Source of the DNA: UTCHB3 sp964531325
GTDB lineage: Bacteria; Bacteroidota; Ignavibacteria; Ignavibacteriales; Ignavibacteriaceae
DNA length: 64,000 nt
Direction of reading: 5' to 3'
NCBI GenBank assembly: GCA_964531325.1
Contig: CAZHCW010000012.1
Coordinates: 1 to 64,000, forward strand
The notes below the pieces were generated by a model. That model saw nothing but the letters and a program-made list of their open reading frames with translations. It made no database searches and was not told where the DNA came from. The position numbers and the translations under genes are program-made. This document shows positions 19,244 through 28,680 of the stretch, in pieces; positions within the stretch are counted from its first letter, which is position 1, and each line of letters begins with the position of its first letter.

Positions 19244-20515
19244 ATGGATATGTATCTTTTAGTAGTTGAGGACAGCCCCACCCAGTTAGAGCAGCTTGCG
19301 TATATTCTCGAGAGTGAGGGATATCGTGTAAAAACCGCTATCAATGGTGCCATGGGATTAAAAGTTATTCAAGAAGAAAAACCGGCTCTTGTAATAACCG
19401 ATATATTGATGCCCGAAATGGATGGTTACGATTTGTGTAAAACTCTCAAAAACACCCATGAGACCAAAGATATACCTGTAATGCTTCTTACTAATCTTTC
19501 TGATCCGCATGATGTTATAAAGGGCCTTCAATCGGGTGCAGACAATTTTCTTACCAAACCGTATAATAAAGATTTCCTCCTCTCAAGAATTAGATATATT
19601 CTGGTGAATCAAGAGATTCGGCAAACTTCTCCGGTCTCCAATATGGGGATGGAGATTGTGTTTGGTGGCAAAAAATATTTCATAAATTCTGATAAGATTC
19701 AGATTATAGATCTGCTACTGTCAACCTATGAAAACGCAATTCAGAAAAACGGTGAGCTTGCAGAAGCGAACCAACAACTCCTAAGAATGCATAGAGAACT
19801 TGCCAAGAAAAATCATGAACTCGAAAAGCTTAACCGGGAGAAAAATAAATTTTTATCGATGGCTGCTCATGATTTGAGGAACCCAATCGGTGCCATACTG
19901 AGTTTTGGGCTGATTTTGCAGGAAGAGGGGAAGAAAAAACTTTCGGAAGATGAGCAGGAATTCGTAAAAATAATTGTAAAATCGAGCGATTTTGTACTTC
20001 AACTTCTTAATGAGCTTCTTGACATTTCTGTAATCGAGTCAGGGGAGGTGAACCTTAAAACCATGGAAGTTGAATTTACAACTCTTGTACAGAACAACAT
20101 TTCGTTGAACCGGGTACTTGCCGATAAAAAGGATATTGAATTGGTTTATGAATCAAATTTGGAAGAACTTGAAATCAGTATTGATCCGGTAAAAATCGAG
20201 CAGGTATTAAATAATTTAATTTCAAATGCAATAAAGTTTTCCTTCCCAAACAACACAATCAAAGTGTTTGTTAAAAAGGGAATAAACGAGTTGTATTTTG
20301 GTGTAAAAGACACCGGGCAGGGAATACCTGCTACTGAGATCAACAAACTCTTTATTCCATTTGAAAAATTGAGTGTAAAATCGACTGCCGGAGAGAAGAG
20401 CACCGGACTTGGTCTGGTGATTGTTAAAAAAATTATGGAAGCCCATAAAGGAAGAGTGGAAGTTGAAAGCCAGCAAGGCAAGGGCTCAACTTTTACTTGT
20501 ACTCTTCCTTTATAG
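19244..20515 (+). CDS. Receiver-histidine kinase hybrid (REC-HisKA-HATPase)
   Basis: A 423-residue cytoplasmic protein. The N-terminal receiver has Asp53 (VITDILMPEMDGYDL), followed by a coiled coil, HisKA with His209 (SMAAHDLRNPIGAIL) and an HATPase domain ending TGLGLVIVKKIMEAH. It lies 99 bases after the hybrid cheA on the same strand and is a plausible output of that pathway, in the position where Wsp operons carry the response regulator WspR. Here the output would be a kinase relay instead of a diguanylate cyclase; this is inferred from position only. Confidence 0.88.
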   Translation: MDMYLLVVEDSPTQLEQLAYILESEGYRVKTAINGAMGLKVIQEEKPALVITDILMPEMDGYDLCKTLKNTHETKDIPVMLLTNLSDPHDVIKGLQSGADNFLTKPYNKDFLLSRIRYILVNQEIRQTSPVSNMGMEIVFGGKKYFINSDKIQIIDLLLSTYENAIQKNGELAEANQQLLRMHRELAKKNHELEKLNREKNKFLSMAAHDLRNPIGAILSFGLILQEEGKKKLSEDEQEFVKIIVKSSDFVLQLLNELLDISVIESGEVNLKTMEVEFTTLVQNNISLNRVLADKKDIELVYESNLEELEISIDPVKIEQVLNNLISNAIKFSFPNNTIKVFVKKGINELYFGVKDTGQGIPATEINKLFIPFEKLSVKSTAGEKSTGLGLVIVKKIMEAHKGRVEVESQQGKGSTFTCTLPL

Positions 20516-20521
20516 AAAAAT

Positions 20522-23500
20522 TTATTTTTCCATTTCTGTCAGATCGGGGAGAATATGAATCTCTTTAGGTGACAGATATGAGTACATTGCCGGGATAACA
20601 AACAGTGTAAGTACTGTGGAAAAGATCAATCCGGCAATAATTGCAATTCCCATTGAAACCCTGCTTTCTGATCCGGCACCAAGCGCAAGTGCAATAGGCA
20701 GAGTGCCGAGGATAGTAGAAAGACTTGTCATCAGGATAGGTCTAAACCTTAGTTCGGCAGCGTCTTTTACAGCAGTAACCCTTTCAACCCCCGCCTCCCT
20801 GCGTTGATTAGCAAACTCAACAATCAAAATTCCATTTTTGGTTACTAATCCGATGAGCATAATCTGACCGATTTGACTAAAGATATTCAGAGTTTGTCCA
20901 AAAAATGAGAGTGAGATTACTGCTCCTGCAATAGCGAGAGGCACTGTGAGCATAATTATAAATGGGTCCCTGAAACTTTCAAATTGAGCAGCAAGGACGA
21001 GGAAAATAAGGATAATTGCCAGACCAAAAGTAAACATAAGAGAGGATGAACTCTCAACAAATTCTTTTGAAGCACCCTCAAGTGCTGTTGAAAATTTATC
21101 TGTTAAAACGGTATCTGCAATTCGATCCATCTCAGCAATACCATCGCCAATGGTTTTTCCTTCGTTAAGACCCGCGGAAATTGTGGCAGAAGCGAATCTG
21201 TTAAACCTGAAAAGTTGCGGTGGTGAACTTCTTTCTGTAAGGGAAACTATATTATCCAACTGGATCAGATCACCATTTTTGTTTTTTACAAACATCGATT
21301 TGAGATCCATCGGTTTATTTCTATCAGATCTTTGATATTGCCCAATAACCTGGTACTGTTTACCATTCATGATAAAATATCCAAACCGTTGTCCACTCAA
21401 AGAGAATTGCAGCGTTGTTGCAACATCGGAGACAGAAACTCCCAAGTCTCGAGCCTTTGATCTGTCAATTTCTACAACCACCTCCGGTTTGTTAAATTTC
21501 AGATTAACATCAGTGACAGCGAAAACGGGGCTCTGACGCGCCTGTGCTAAAAATTTTGGGATAATCTCCCTTAATTCTTCAAAACTGTTTGCCTGAATAA
21601 CATACTGTACCGGGAGCCCGCCTCTTGAGCCACCACCGATGGATTGTTCCTGAATAACAATTGCTCTGGCATCATTTAAGCCTTTTGCAGCAACTGAGAT
21701 TTGCTGGGCAATCTGGGCTTGAGTTCTTTCCCGTTCATGCGGTTCAGATAACAAAATCCTTATGAAACCCGAGTTGCTCGAGCTGCCACCAAATCCGGGA
21801 GAGGTAACAGATACCATCGTAATCACTTCAGGAGCAAGTTCTTTCACTTGTTCGATCATCCTGTTAATATAATAATCCATAAAATCGAATGTAGTGCCCT
21901 CCGGAGCAGTTGCAGTGATTCTCATGGCACTCCTGTCTTCTTGCGGGGCAAGCTCTGACTGTAGATTCCCGCCAAAATAGTAAATTGCCAATGCGGAGAA
22001 AAGGATTATAATAAAAGAAACCCATCTTACCCTCATAAAGGCTTCGAGCATGTTCCTGTAAGTTTTAGACATCCAGACAAAAAATGGCTCAGTCATGTTA
22101 TAAAATTTAGAGTGCGACTCGGATGACTTTAGCAACTTTGAGCTAAGCATCGGAGTAAGTGTTAACGCAACAAAAGCCGAGATAATTACTGAACCTGCTA
22201 TTACATAACCAAATTCCTTGAACAATTTCCCTGTCAGTCCCTCGAGAAAAACGATAGGAAGAAACACAGATGCCAGTGCAACTGTAGTTGAGACGATTGC
22301 AAAGAAAATTTCTGATGAACCTTTTGCTGCAGCCTCAATGGGGGTGAGCCCGTCCTCTATTTTTTTGTAGATATTCTCGAGCACAACTATAGCGTCATCC
22401 ACAACAATACCAATAGCGAGAACAATTCCGAGTAGTGTTAAAACATTTATCGAAAATCCTGCAAGGTACATAATAAAAAAAGCCCCGATCAATGAGATTG
22501 GAATTGCAAGGATTGGAATCATCGTAGTTCTCCAGTTCCGAAGGAACAGGAAAATTATTATGATTACCAAACCAAACGCAATAAAAATTGTTTCGATCAC
22601 CTCGCCGATAGAATTTCTGATAAATGTTGTATTATCAAAACCAATATCCAATTGCATATCTGCGGGCAGGTCTTTTTTTATCTTTTCAAGTCTTTTATAA
22701 AATTCATCTGCAATTTCGATGTGGTTACTTCCCGGCAGGGGAATGATTACTATACCTGTCATCGGGATTCCATCACGACGAAGAATTGTCCTGTCATTTT
22801 CGGGATAATATTCGGCATAACCGATATCTGAAAATCGTACAGTATTGCCCTGATTATCTTTTATGATGAGATTGTTGAAATCCTCGGGGGTTTGGAGGAG
22901 ACCGAGGGTTCTCACGGTTAATTCTGTATTATCACCTTCAATTTTACCCGATGGAAGTTCGATGTTCTCATTACGCAAGGTATTTCTAACTTCTACCGGG
23001 GTGATACCATAAGCATTCAATTTGGCAGGATCCATCCAAAGTCGCATTGAGTACCGTTTTTCACCCCAGATTTGGATTTGACTTACACCCGGGATTGTCT
23101 GAAGTTGTTCTTTTAGTACATTTCTTGCGTAATCAGAGAGCTGAAGCAGCGTTTTATCATTTGATCTGACCGTAACCATCACAATCGGGCTGGCGTCAGC
23201 ATCGGCTTTTGTTACTACGGGAGGATCGACATCAGGCGGAAGCTGGTTTGTTGCTCTCGATACTCTGTCGCGGACATCATTTGCGGCTGTTTCAAGATCA
23301 ACATCAATGTTGAACTCTACGGTTATATTGCTTCTTCCATCGCGGGATGAGGAAGTTAGACTTTTAATACCGGCGATACCATTGATGGATTCTTCGAGGG
23401 GTTCCGTAATCTGAGCCTCAATAACAGTAGCATTAGCACCTATATAAGAAGTTGAGACAGTAATAATAGGCGGGTCGATGCTTGGGTATTCTCTTACACC

Positions 23501-23596
23501 AAGAGAAGTATATCCAATTGCTCCAAAGAGGACAATTGTTATTGACATAACAACTGCAAGTACCGGTCTGCGGATACTGATTGATGATAAACTCAT
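20522..23596 (-). CDS. RND-family efflux transporter, inner-membrane permease
   Basis: A 1024-residue AcrB/MexB-like (HAE1-type) proton-driven pump. It has the duplicated RND architecture, the N-terminal REYPSIDPPIITVSTSY periplasmic entry motif and the TM4 relay motif GIVVDDAIVVLENIY. A second set of helices appears near the C-terminus (LVTKNGILIVEFANQRR). The gene lies 10 bases after the adaptor gene on the minus strand, so the two form an operon. No outer-membrane channel (TolC/OprM type) is encoded next to them. The substrate range cannot be told from sequence. It converges with the receiver-kinase gene, leaving only 6 bases. Confidence 0.95.
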   Translation of the reverse strand: MSLSSISIRRPVLAVVMSITIVLFGAIGYTSLGVREYPSIDPPIITVSTSYIGANATVIEAQITEPLEESINGIAGIKSLTSSSRDGRSNITVEFNIDVDLETAANDVRDRVSRATNQLPPDVDPPVVTKADADASPIVMVTVRSNDKTLLQLSDYARNVLKEQLQTIPGVSQIQIWGEKRYSMRLWMDPAKLNAYGITPVEVRNTLRNENIELPSGKIEGDNTELTVRTLGLLQTPEDFNNLIIKDNQGNTVRFSDIGYAEYYPENDRTILRRDGIPMTGIVIIPLPGSNHIEIADEFYKRLEKIKKDLPADMQLDIGFDNTTFIRNSIGEVIETIFIAFGLVIIIIFLFLRNWRTTMIPILAIPISLIGAFFIMYLAGFSINVLTLLGIVLAIGIVVDDAIVVLENIYKKIEDGLTPIEAAAKGSSEIFFAIVSTTVALASVFLPIVFLEGLTGKLFKEFGYVIAGSVIISAFVALTLTPMLSSKLLKSSESHSKFYNMTEPFFVWMSKTYRNMLEAFMRVRWVSFIIILFSALAIYYFGGNLQSELAPQEDRSAMRITATAPEGTTFDFMDYYINRMIEQVKELAPEVITMVSVTSPGFGGSSSNSGFIRILLSEPHERERTQAQIAQQISVAAKGLNDARAIVIQEQSIGGGSRGGLPVQYVIQANSFEELREIIPKFLAQARQSPVFAVTDVNLKFNKPEVVVEIDRSKARDLGVSVSDVATTLQFSLSGQRFGYFIMNGKQYQVIGQYQRSDRNKPMDLKSMFVKNKNGDLIQLDNIVSLTERSSPPQLFRFNRFASATISAGLNEGKTIGDGIAEMDRIADTVLTDKFSTALEGASKEFVESSSSLMFTFGLAIILIFLVLAAQFESFRDPFIIMLTVPLAIAGAVISLSFFGQTLNIFSQIGQIMLIGLVTKNGILIVEFANQRREAGVERVTAVKDAAELRFRPILMTSLSTILGTLPIALALGAGSESRVSMGIAIIAGLIFSTVLTLFVIPAMYSYLSPKEIHILPDLTEMEK

Positions 23597-23606
23597 TAGT
23601 GCGCCC

Positions 23607-24677
23607 CTACTTAATGATTTCTGTAAGCTTAACCGGTGTGTTGTGCCTTAGTTGGATAAGACCTGAAACAATCATGGTGTCACCTTCAGCAATTCCACTT
23701 AAAACTTGAACAACTTTTTCATTTCTGTCACCTGTTTGAACCGGCACGGAAACGGCTTTTCCATCTTTATAGAGAAAGACAGAGTAGCCTGAAATTTCAG
23801 GAATCAAGGTCTCACTTGTGATGAGAATGGTTTTTACGGGTGCAGAGAGACTAACCAGCACTTCAACAACTTTCCCGGGGATAATCTCATTACTTCTTCC
23901 GGAAACATATGCTCTTACTTTAAGAGTTGCTGTCTGTTGATCAACACCGGGCTCGAGTGCATAAATTTTTGCTTGTAAAGGGTCAACTTCATTTCCTGTT
24001 TTGAATGAAATTGATCTACCTTCTTTCATGTAGATTGAATAATTCTGTGGGACAGTAAACTCGATTTTAAGTGAGGCCTTGTTTTGGAGTGTGGCAATTT
24101 TTACTCCGGGAGTTGCAAATGCTCCTTCAGAGACATACCTCAATCCGATCTGCCCGGAGAATGGGGCTCTAATTTCGGTTTTTGCAATCTGAGCTTTAAG
24201 TAAATCGATATCAGCCTCAATAGAACGATATTCAAAGACACTGTTGTCATACTGTTCTTGTGAGGTACCGTTAAGCTCAAGTAGTTTTTTCTGGCGGTCA
24301 AGATTTTGTGAGGCAAGCTGCAATTTAACTTCATTTTTCTTTAACGATGCTTGAAGTTCAGAGTCATTTATTTTAACAAGCAACTGACCTTTTGCTACTG
24401 ATGAGCCCTCTTTGAAATAAATTTTGGTTATCTTCCCTGCTACCTCAGGAGACAGGTCAACCCATTCGTCGGCAATTACCTTCCCCATCACTTTGATCTC
24501 GGAAGCAAAAGAATCGAATTTCAGAATTTTACCTTTTACTTTTGCCGGTCCATCCGATTTGGTCGATTTACCTTTTTCAGCTTTTTTCTCCCCCGAAGTG
24601 ACTAATGGATAAACTATTAGAGTGCAAATAATCAGTGTTATCACTGAATAGATAATTATTTTAGTTTTCTTTGCCAT
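23607..24677 (-). CDS. RND efflux periplasmic adaptor (membrane fusion protein)
   Basis: A 356-residue adaptor with an N-terminal membrane anchor (IIIYSVITLIICTLIVYPLV), a lysine-rich linker and the barrel-sandwich/lipoyl motif EVAGKITKIYFKEGSSVAKGQ. A helical hairpin of about 80 residues and the return motif IRAPFSGQIGLRYVSEGAF follow, then beta-barrel domains. It bridges the inner-membrane pump and an outer-membrane channel. There is no lipobox, so it is anchored by the N-terminal helix. It is the first gene of the two-gene operon. Confidence 0.93.
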   Translation of the reverse strand: MAKKTKIIIYSVITLIICTLIVYPLVTSGEKKAEKGKSTKSDGPAKVKGKILKFDSFASEIKVMGKVIADEWVDLSPEVAGKITKIYFKEGSSVAKGQLLVKINDSELQASLKKNEVKLQLASQNLDRQKKLLELNGTSQEQYDNSVFEYRSIEADIDLLKAQIAKTEIRAPFSGQIGLRYVSEGAFATPGVKIATLQNKASLKIEFTVPQNYSIYMKEGRSISFKTGNEVDPLQAKIYALEPGVDQQTATLKVRAYVSGRSNEIIPGKVVEVLVSLSAPVKTILITSETLIPEISGYSVFLYKDGKAVSVPVQTGDRNEKVVQVLSGIAEGDTMIVSGLIQLRHNTPVKLTEIIK

Positions 24678-25014
24678 ATTTTTTTAAACTCGCGAATAAT
24701 TTATAATTCAATACCGTGTATCACTGAAATAACTCACTCAACACGGTTAATTCATTTTAATCAAAAAACCAAGTAAATCGACTCCGAATATAGCTAATTT
24801 TGGGCTAAAATTAATTTCGAATCAAAATGCCCATATATCAAAAAGCACAATTACGGACTGTTTTCACAATATTTGCATTACTAACTGCACTTATTGTTGT
24901 CACGGTAATCCGTTATTAGTTAATTCTTTCCTAAAAGCAACAGAGCGGTTGGGTTCAATTGTTCCCAAATTCGCTTCTCATGCCAATTTCCGTCAATTGA
25001 TACCTCTTCCCACA
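24678..25014. other. Intergenic region between efflux operon and tRNA-Glu
   Basis: An AT-rich gap. The only gene-like item is a possible 30-residue ORF at 24827-24919 on the plus strand (listed separately). The promoter of the minus-strand efflux operon should lie near 24690-24780 but I cannot identify it. Confidence 0.4.
24827..24919 (+). CDS. Possible 30-residue single-helix membrane peptide
   Basis: ATG 24827 to TAG 24919 encodes a short basic N-terminus (MPIYQKAQLR) followed by about 17 hydrophobic residues (TVFTIFALLTALIVVTVI) and a basic end (RY). That is the layout of a small inner-membrane protein. There is no visible ribosome-binding site and no neighbour in an operon, and a short ORF of this composition can arise by chance in AT-rich DNA. 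The function is unknown. Confidence 0.25.
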   Translation: MPIYQKAQLRTVFTIFALLTALIVVTVIRY

Positions 25015-25044
25015 TTGTAAATTGCAAAAAAAGCCGTATTTTTG
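25015..25044 (+). promoter_or_regulatory. Candidate Bacteroidota-type promoter for tRNA-Glu
   Basis: TTG at 25015-25017 and TATTTTTG (TAnnTTTG) at 25037-25044 with a 19-base spacer, ending 12 bases before the mature 5' end of the tRNA. Confidence 0.6.
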
Positions 25045-25056
25045 AAGTCTGAATCT

Positions 25057-25130
25057 GGCGCGTTCGTCTAGCGGTTCAGGACGCTGCCCTCTCAAGGCAG
25101 AGATCACGGGTTCGAATCCCGTACGCGCTA
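25057..25130 (+). tRNA. tRNA-Glu (anticodon CTC)
   Basis: A full cloverleaf can be drawn. The acceptor stem pairs GGCGCGT with ACGCGCT (one G-T pair). The anticodon stem CTGCC/GGCAG closes loop CTCTCAA with anticodon CTC at 25091-25093, and the T arm is ACGGG-TTCGAAT-CCCGT. The sequence following the discriminator A is CAC, so the CCA end is not encoded. The D arm (TCGTCTAGCGGTTCAGGA) is that of glutamate tRNAs. The gene stands alone, with its own promoter and terminator. Confidence 0.95.
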
Positions 25131-25145
25131 CACAGGATAAAATAA

Positions 25146-25178
25146 AAAAGCCTTGAAATTTTGTGTTTCAAGGCTTTT
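25146..25178 (+). terminator. Terminator after tRNA-Glu
   Basis: AAAAGCCTTGAAA and TTTCAAGGCTTTT form a perfect 13-base-pair stem around a 7-base loop. The T-rich right arm fits termination of the tRNA transcript; the left arm also gives a T-run on the minus strand, so the hairpin could work in both directions. Confidence 0.8.
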
Positions 25179-25243
25179 ATGTTTTAAAGGAAGATATCAG
25201 ATGGGTGATGCCACCGGTGAATCAAAACTTTAATTAAATGGAA

Positions 25244-27382
25244 TTATTTTAACAGAGTCATTTTTTTCGTGACTGAATTACCGTTTGAAGTAAGGGTATA
25301 AAGATATATTCCTGATCCCAAAGTTGAGGCATCGAAGTTTACACTGTGATTACCGGCAGTCAAATCACTATTAATCAGTTCGGCTTTTAGTTCTCCAAGA
25401 ATATTGTAAATCCTCAAAGTGGTAAATCCATCTTTCAATAAAGAAAATTTTATTGTTGTTGATGGATTAAATGGATTCGGGTAATTTTGATCCAATTTGA
25501 ATGCTGCAGGAAGATTTTGATCTTCTTTTACATCTGTAGGATTATCGATATACTTCCAGATTCCACGATCGATTGTACCGATATATAATTGATTTTCAGC
25601 CGGCGAGAAGCTAATTACCTGGAGATCAGACGGAGGAGTGAATGCCACAGGAGACCATGTGGTATCGGTAAGTTTATACATCACATCAATTTCGTCGTCA
25701 AATGCATATTGTTTCCCCATGAACCGGAAAAATTTTAAGTAGAAAAACTCAAAATTAGTGGATTGCAACCCGTGGTTGATGGTTAACCAACTTGCTCCAT
25801 TGTTTGTTGAGAGCAACAAACCACGACTGCTTCCAATAAAAATGGAGTCGTTCACAAGATCGAAAGAAGTAAAATAAACCGGACTTGGAATATTGTTGCT
25901 AATTTTCTGCCATGAGGAATTATTAAGGGTATAGACACCCTCAATCGATCTGAAAATCACTGTTGAACCCGAAGCATAAATTTCGTTGCCGGGAGCCGGT
26001 ACTCCACCTTCATGTGTAATTCCGCTGTTCAGCGGTTCCCAGGTGGTGCCATTATTTGTGGAACGATATACACCGCCTTGTTCCCAGACAGAAGGGAGAT
26101 GATCTCTTCTTCGTGTACCGTGAAAAATAGCATAAATTGTATTACCATTTATTGCAATTCCACTTACCTTTGAGAGATAATCCGACGGAATTCCTGCGTT
26201 TGCAACGGCAGTCCATGACGAACCGAGATCGGTTGACAAGATTATCCCACTCTGGTTCCAAGAGAATATTTCATTATTTCTGAACGAGAGATTCCCGATG
26301 GACCCGGCTACAGAGTCCCAGGCGGTACCTCCATTTGTGGTTCTGTAAAGTGAATACCCATATTTTGAAAATACAACATCTTTGTTCATCGGAACCGGCA
26401 ACGATGTTGAAGCAATGAGATCATCCGAGATTGAATTCCATGAATTATCGGTCAATTTAATCACTTTATTTGAAGTTGAAGCGATAAACGACCCCTCATG
26501 AAGATCAAAGTCGGTAACAACACCCGGTGCATTCATATTAACCCATGATTCACCGTTAAACTTGAACAATTGGGTAAAATCGCGACTTACTATCGAATAG
26601 AACTGATTGTTTATGGTTTTTATATTTCGAAAATTCAGATTGGTTGTACCGGGTCCGGGCAATCCGGCATTAGCCGATGTCCAGGTATCCCCGGTATTTT
26701 TTTTGTAAACACCATCAGTTGTGCAGAGAATTGCGAGATCCTCTTTAGCTCCGATCAATTGAATCACTTCACTTGACTGAGGAACGAATGAGACAAACCA
26801 TGACTGACCGAGATCGGGAGATTCGAGTAAAACAAATGAGGCCGGTGACATATCGGTAAAAGCATTCACAAAAATTCTGTTTCCTGAAACATCAAAATGG
26901 GTTACCATAAAAATATTTTTAGTTTCACCATTGTGCTGGAAAGTTTTACTTAACTGTAATCCGTTCCATGTTACCCCAAGGTCTGAACTTTGATAGAGTG
27001 AATCGCCGGCTGATGTGAGAACAAAAATCTGTCCATCTTTAACAACAGGGTCAGCATTCACAGCTTCCGGAATGATTCGTTCATTCCATGTGGCTCCCGC
27101 ATCTGTTGACACAAATATCTTCCCATAATTGATAGCCACAAGTGCACCATTTCCGGCATTATGTAATGAGATTGCGTAAACGGCAGGAGGACCGGCAGAC
27201 CATGTATTACCATTATATCTAAAGATGTTACCGTTTCCCGTGGTTGCGAGAAGACCCGATCCGGTCGAAACAACCGAAGTGAAGTAACCACCTTTGATTC
27301 CATTGGTCTGCGACCATTGACTAAAAAGGGATGTAGTGAACATAATGACTATTAAAAATCCTAATAACGGTCTCTTGGGCAT
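25244..27382 (-). CDS. T9SS-secreted beta-propeller (BNR/sortilin-like repeat) protein
   Basis: A 712-residue exported protein. The signal peptide (LLGFLIVIMFTTSLFSQ) is followed by repeated units of the form S-T-D-x-G-x-T-W (for example STDAGATWNE, STDLGSSWTA, STNNGTTWEP, STNNGASWLT), the Asp-box/BNR signature of sialidase-like or Ycf48-like propellers. The C-terminus is a T9SS sorting domain (QNYPNPFNPSTTIKF, ending KKMTLLK). It lacks visible glycosidase catalytic residues and is probably an adhesion or binding protein. Ribosome-binding site AAGGA lies just before ATG. It is a single-gene unit. Confidence 0.85.
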   Translation of the reverse strand: MPKRPLLGFLIVIMFTTSLFSQWSQTNGIKGGYFTSVVSTGSGLLATTGNGNIFRYNGNTWSAGPPAVYAISLHNAGNGALVAINYGKIFVSTDAGATWNERIIPEAVNADPVVKDGQIFVLTSAGDSLYQSSDLGVTWNGLQLSKTFQHNGETKNIFMVTHFDVSGNRIFVNAFTDMSPASFVLLESPDLGQSWFVSFVPQSSEVIQLIGAKEDLAILCTTDGVYKKNTGDTWTSANAGLPGPGTTNLNFRNIKTINNQFYSIVSRDFTQLFKFNGESWVNMNAPGVVTDFDLHEGSFIASTSNKVIKLTDNSWNSISDDLIASTSLPVPMNKDVVFSKYGYSLYRTTNGGTAWDSVAGSIGNLSFRNNEIFSWNQSGIILSTDLGSSWTAVANAGIPSDYLSKVSGIAINGNTIYAIFHGTRRRDHLPSVWEQGGVYRSTNNGTTWEPLNSGITHEGGVPAPGNEIYASGSTVIFRSIEGVYTLNNSSWQKISNNIPSPVYFTSFDLVNDSIFIGSSRGLLLSTNNGASWLTINHGLQSTNFEFFYLKFFRFMGKQYAFDDEIDVMYKLTDTTWSPVAFTPPSDLQVISFSPAENQLYIGTIDRGIWKYIDNPTDVKEDQNLPAAFKLDQNYPNPFNPSTTIKFSLLKDGFTTLRIYNILGELKAELINSDLTAGNHSVNFDASTLGSGIYLYTLTSNGNSVTKKMTLLK

Positions 27383-27779
27383 GTATTAGTCCTTGCGATT
27401 GTGATAAAATAGTAAAATCGGATAGTAAAATAATATTGGCATAAACTTACTTCTAAAATATTATTATGAATGGTTATTATTTGTGATGGTGGTCGCTAAA
27501 GCATGAAAAGTTGAATGATCCTACCATTGTTGGTATATGATGCTATTTGTCGTAAAATGATTAGATTAAAAATTGTAATTAAAAGGTTTTAACTCTTTAA
27601 TGGTTTTATCAAATCAGTTTAACACATCCCGTGATTCATTCAACATCGAAAGTGGCTGTTGAATGGGTATGATTGATAGTTTTGATTTGTTTGTCAACTT
27701 ATAAAACCGTTTGTCAATAAGAGAAGGAATTACTACATAATAATCATTAATTCGTTAAGTCAAATAATCTGGAATTTTA
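27383..27779. other. Intergenic region between divergent propeller and ABC transporter genes
   Basis: About 400 bases between divergent genes. No ORF longer than 20-odd codons looks coding. TTTGTCAA occurs twice about 20 bases apart near 27691 and 27710 and might be an operator, but this is weak. TGGCAT near 27441 lacks the -12 GC of a sigma-54 promoter. Both flanking promoters must be here but I cannot place them. Confidence 0.4.
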
Positions 27780-28676
27780 ATGCTTGAAGTTAAGAATATA
27801 AGAAAAGAATTTAAGAATGTAGTCGCCGTTGACGATTTATCGTTTAATGTGGAACCCGGGAAGATATTTGGATTACTTGGACCTAACGGGGCAGGTAAAA
27901 CAACAACCATCAGGATGATTCTGGATATCATAAAACCTACATCGGGCGGTATTTTTATTGATGGGAAGCCTGTTGGGAAGGATTTTAACAATATTACAGG
28001 TTATCTTCCGGAGGAGCGGGGACTCTATAAAAAAAGCACAATACTCGATATTATAAAATATTTCGCGGGCCTAAAGGGAGTTTCTGCATCTGTTGCTGAA
28101 AAGTCTGCAATAGAATGGCTAAGTAAACTTGGCATTCAGGATTATAAAAAAAAGAAAGTGCAGGAGCTGTCAAAAGGTAATCAACAAAAGGTTCAGTTTA
28201 TTATTTCAGTAGTGCACAACCCTCAAGTTCTTGTTCTCGATGAACCTTTCAGTGGATTTGATCCGATTAATCAGGAATTAGTGAGAGATGAAATTATCAG
28301 GTTGAAAGCAGAGGGTAAAACCATAATTCTCTCTACCCATCAAATGGACATGGCTGAAAAAATGTGTGAATCCATTTTCCTTATTAACAAAGGGAAAGAG
28401 GTTTGTCACGGCCCAATCAACGAAGTTAAGAGAAATTTCGGGAAAGAATTTATTAAAATTGAATATGCAGGGGATGCAAATTTTATAAAAACACTTCCTG
28501 AAGTAAAAACAGCCGACATTTATGGAAATTTTGGTGAGATTGAATTAAAAGTTGGAGCAACCGCTGAGGAACTTTTACCCAAAATATTTAACAATCTGCA
28601 ATTAAGGAGTTTTTCGATAGAAGCACCCACCTTAAACAGAATATTCATTGATACCATTAGAAAAACCGGAGAGTAG
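27780..28676 (+). CDS. ABC transporter ATP-binding protein (NatA-like)
   Basis: A 298-residue ATPase with Walker A GPNGAGKTT (residues 34-42), signature LSKGNQQKV, Walker B VLVLDEPFSGFDP and the H-loop STHQMDMAE. A C-terminal DUF4162-like extension is present. This layout is typical of ABC-2 exporters of the NatAB type. The permease follows 4 bases later. The substrate is unknown; Na+ export or a drug/lipid role are alternatives. Confidence 0.93.
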   Translation: MLEVKNIRKEFKNVVAVDDLSFNVEPGKIFGLLGPNGAGKTTTIRMILDIIKPTSGGIFIDGKPVGKDFNNITGYLPEERGLYKKSTILDIIKYFAGLKGVSASVAEKSAIEWLSKLGIQDYKKKKVQELSKGNQQKVQFIISVVHNPQVLVLDEPFSGFDPINQELVRDEIIRLKAEGKTIILSTHQMDMAEKMCESIFLINKGKEVCHGPINEVKRNFGKEFIKIEYAGDANFIKTLPEVKTADIYGNFGEIELKVGATAEELLPKIFNNLQLRSFSIEAPTLNRIFIDTIRKTGE

Positions 28677-28680
28677 AAAG

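Noticed and set aside
20522..24677. Complete tripartite efflux operon
   Set aside because: No outer-membrane channel gene is present next to the pump and adaptor.
27436..27455. TGGCATAAACTTACTT as a sigma-54 promoter
   Set aside because: No GC at the -12 position, and it points toward a gene more than 300 bases away.
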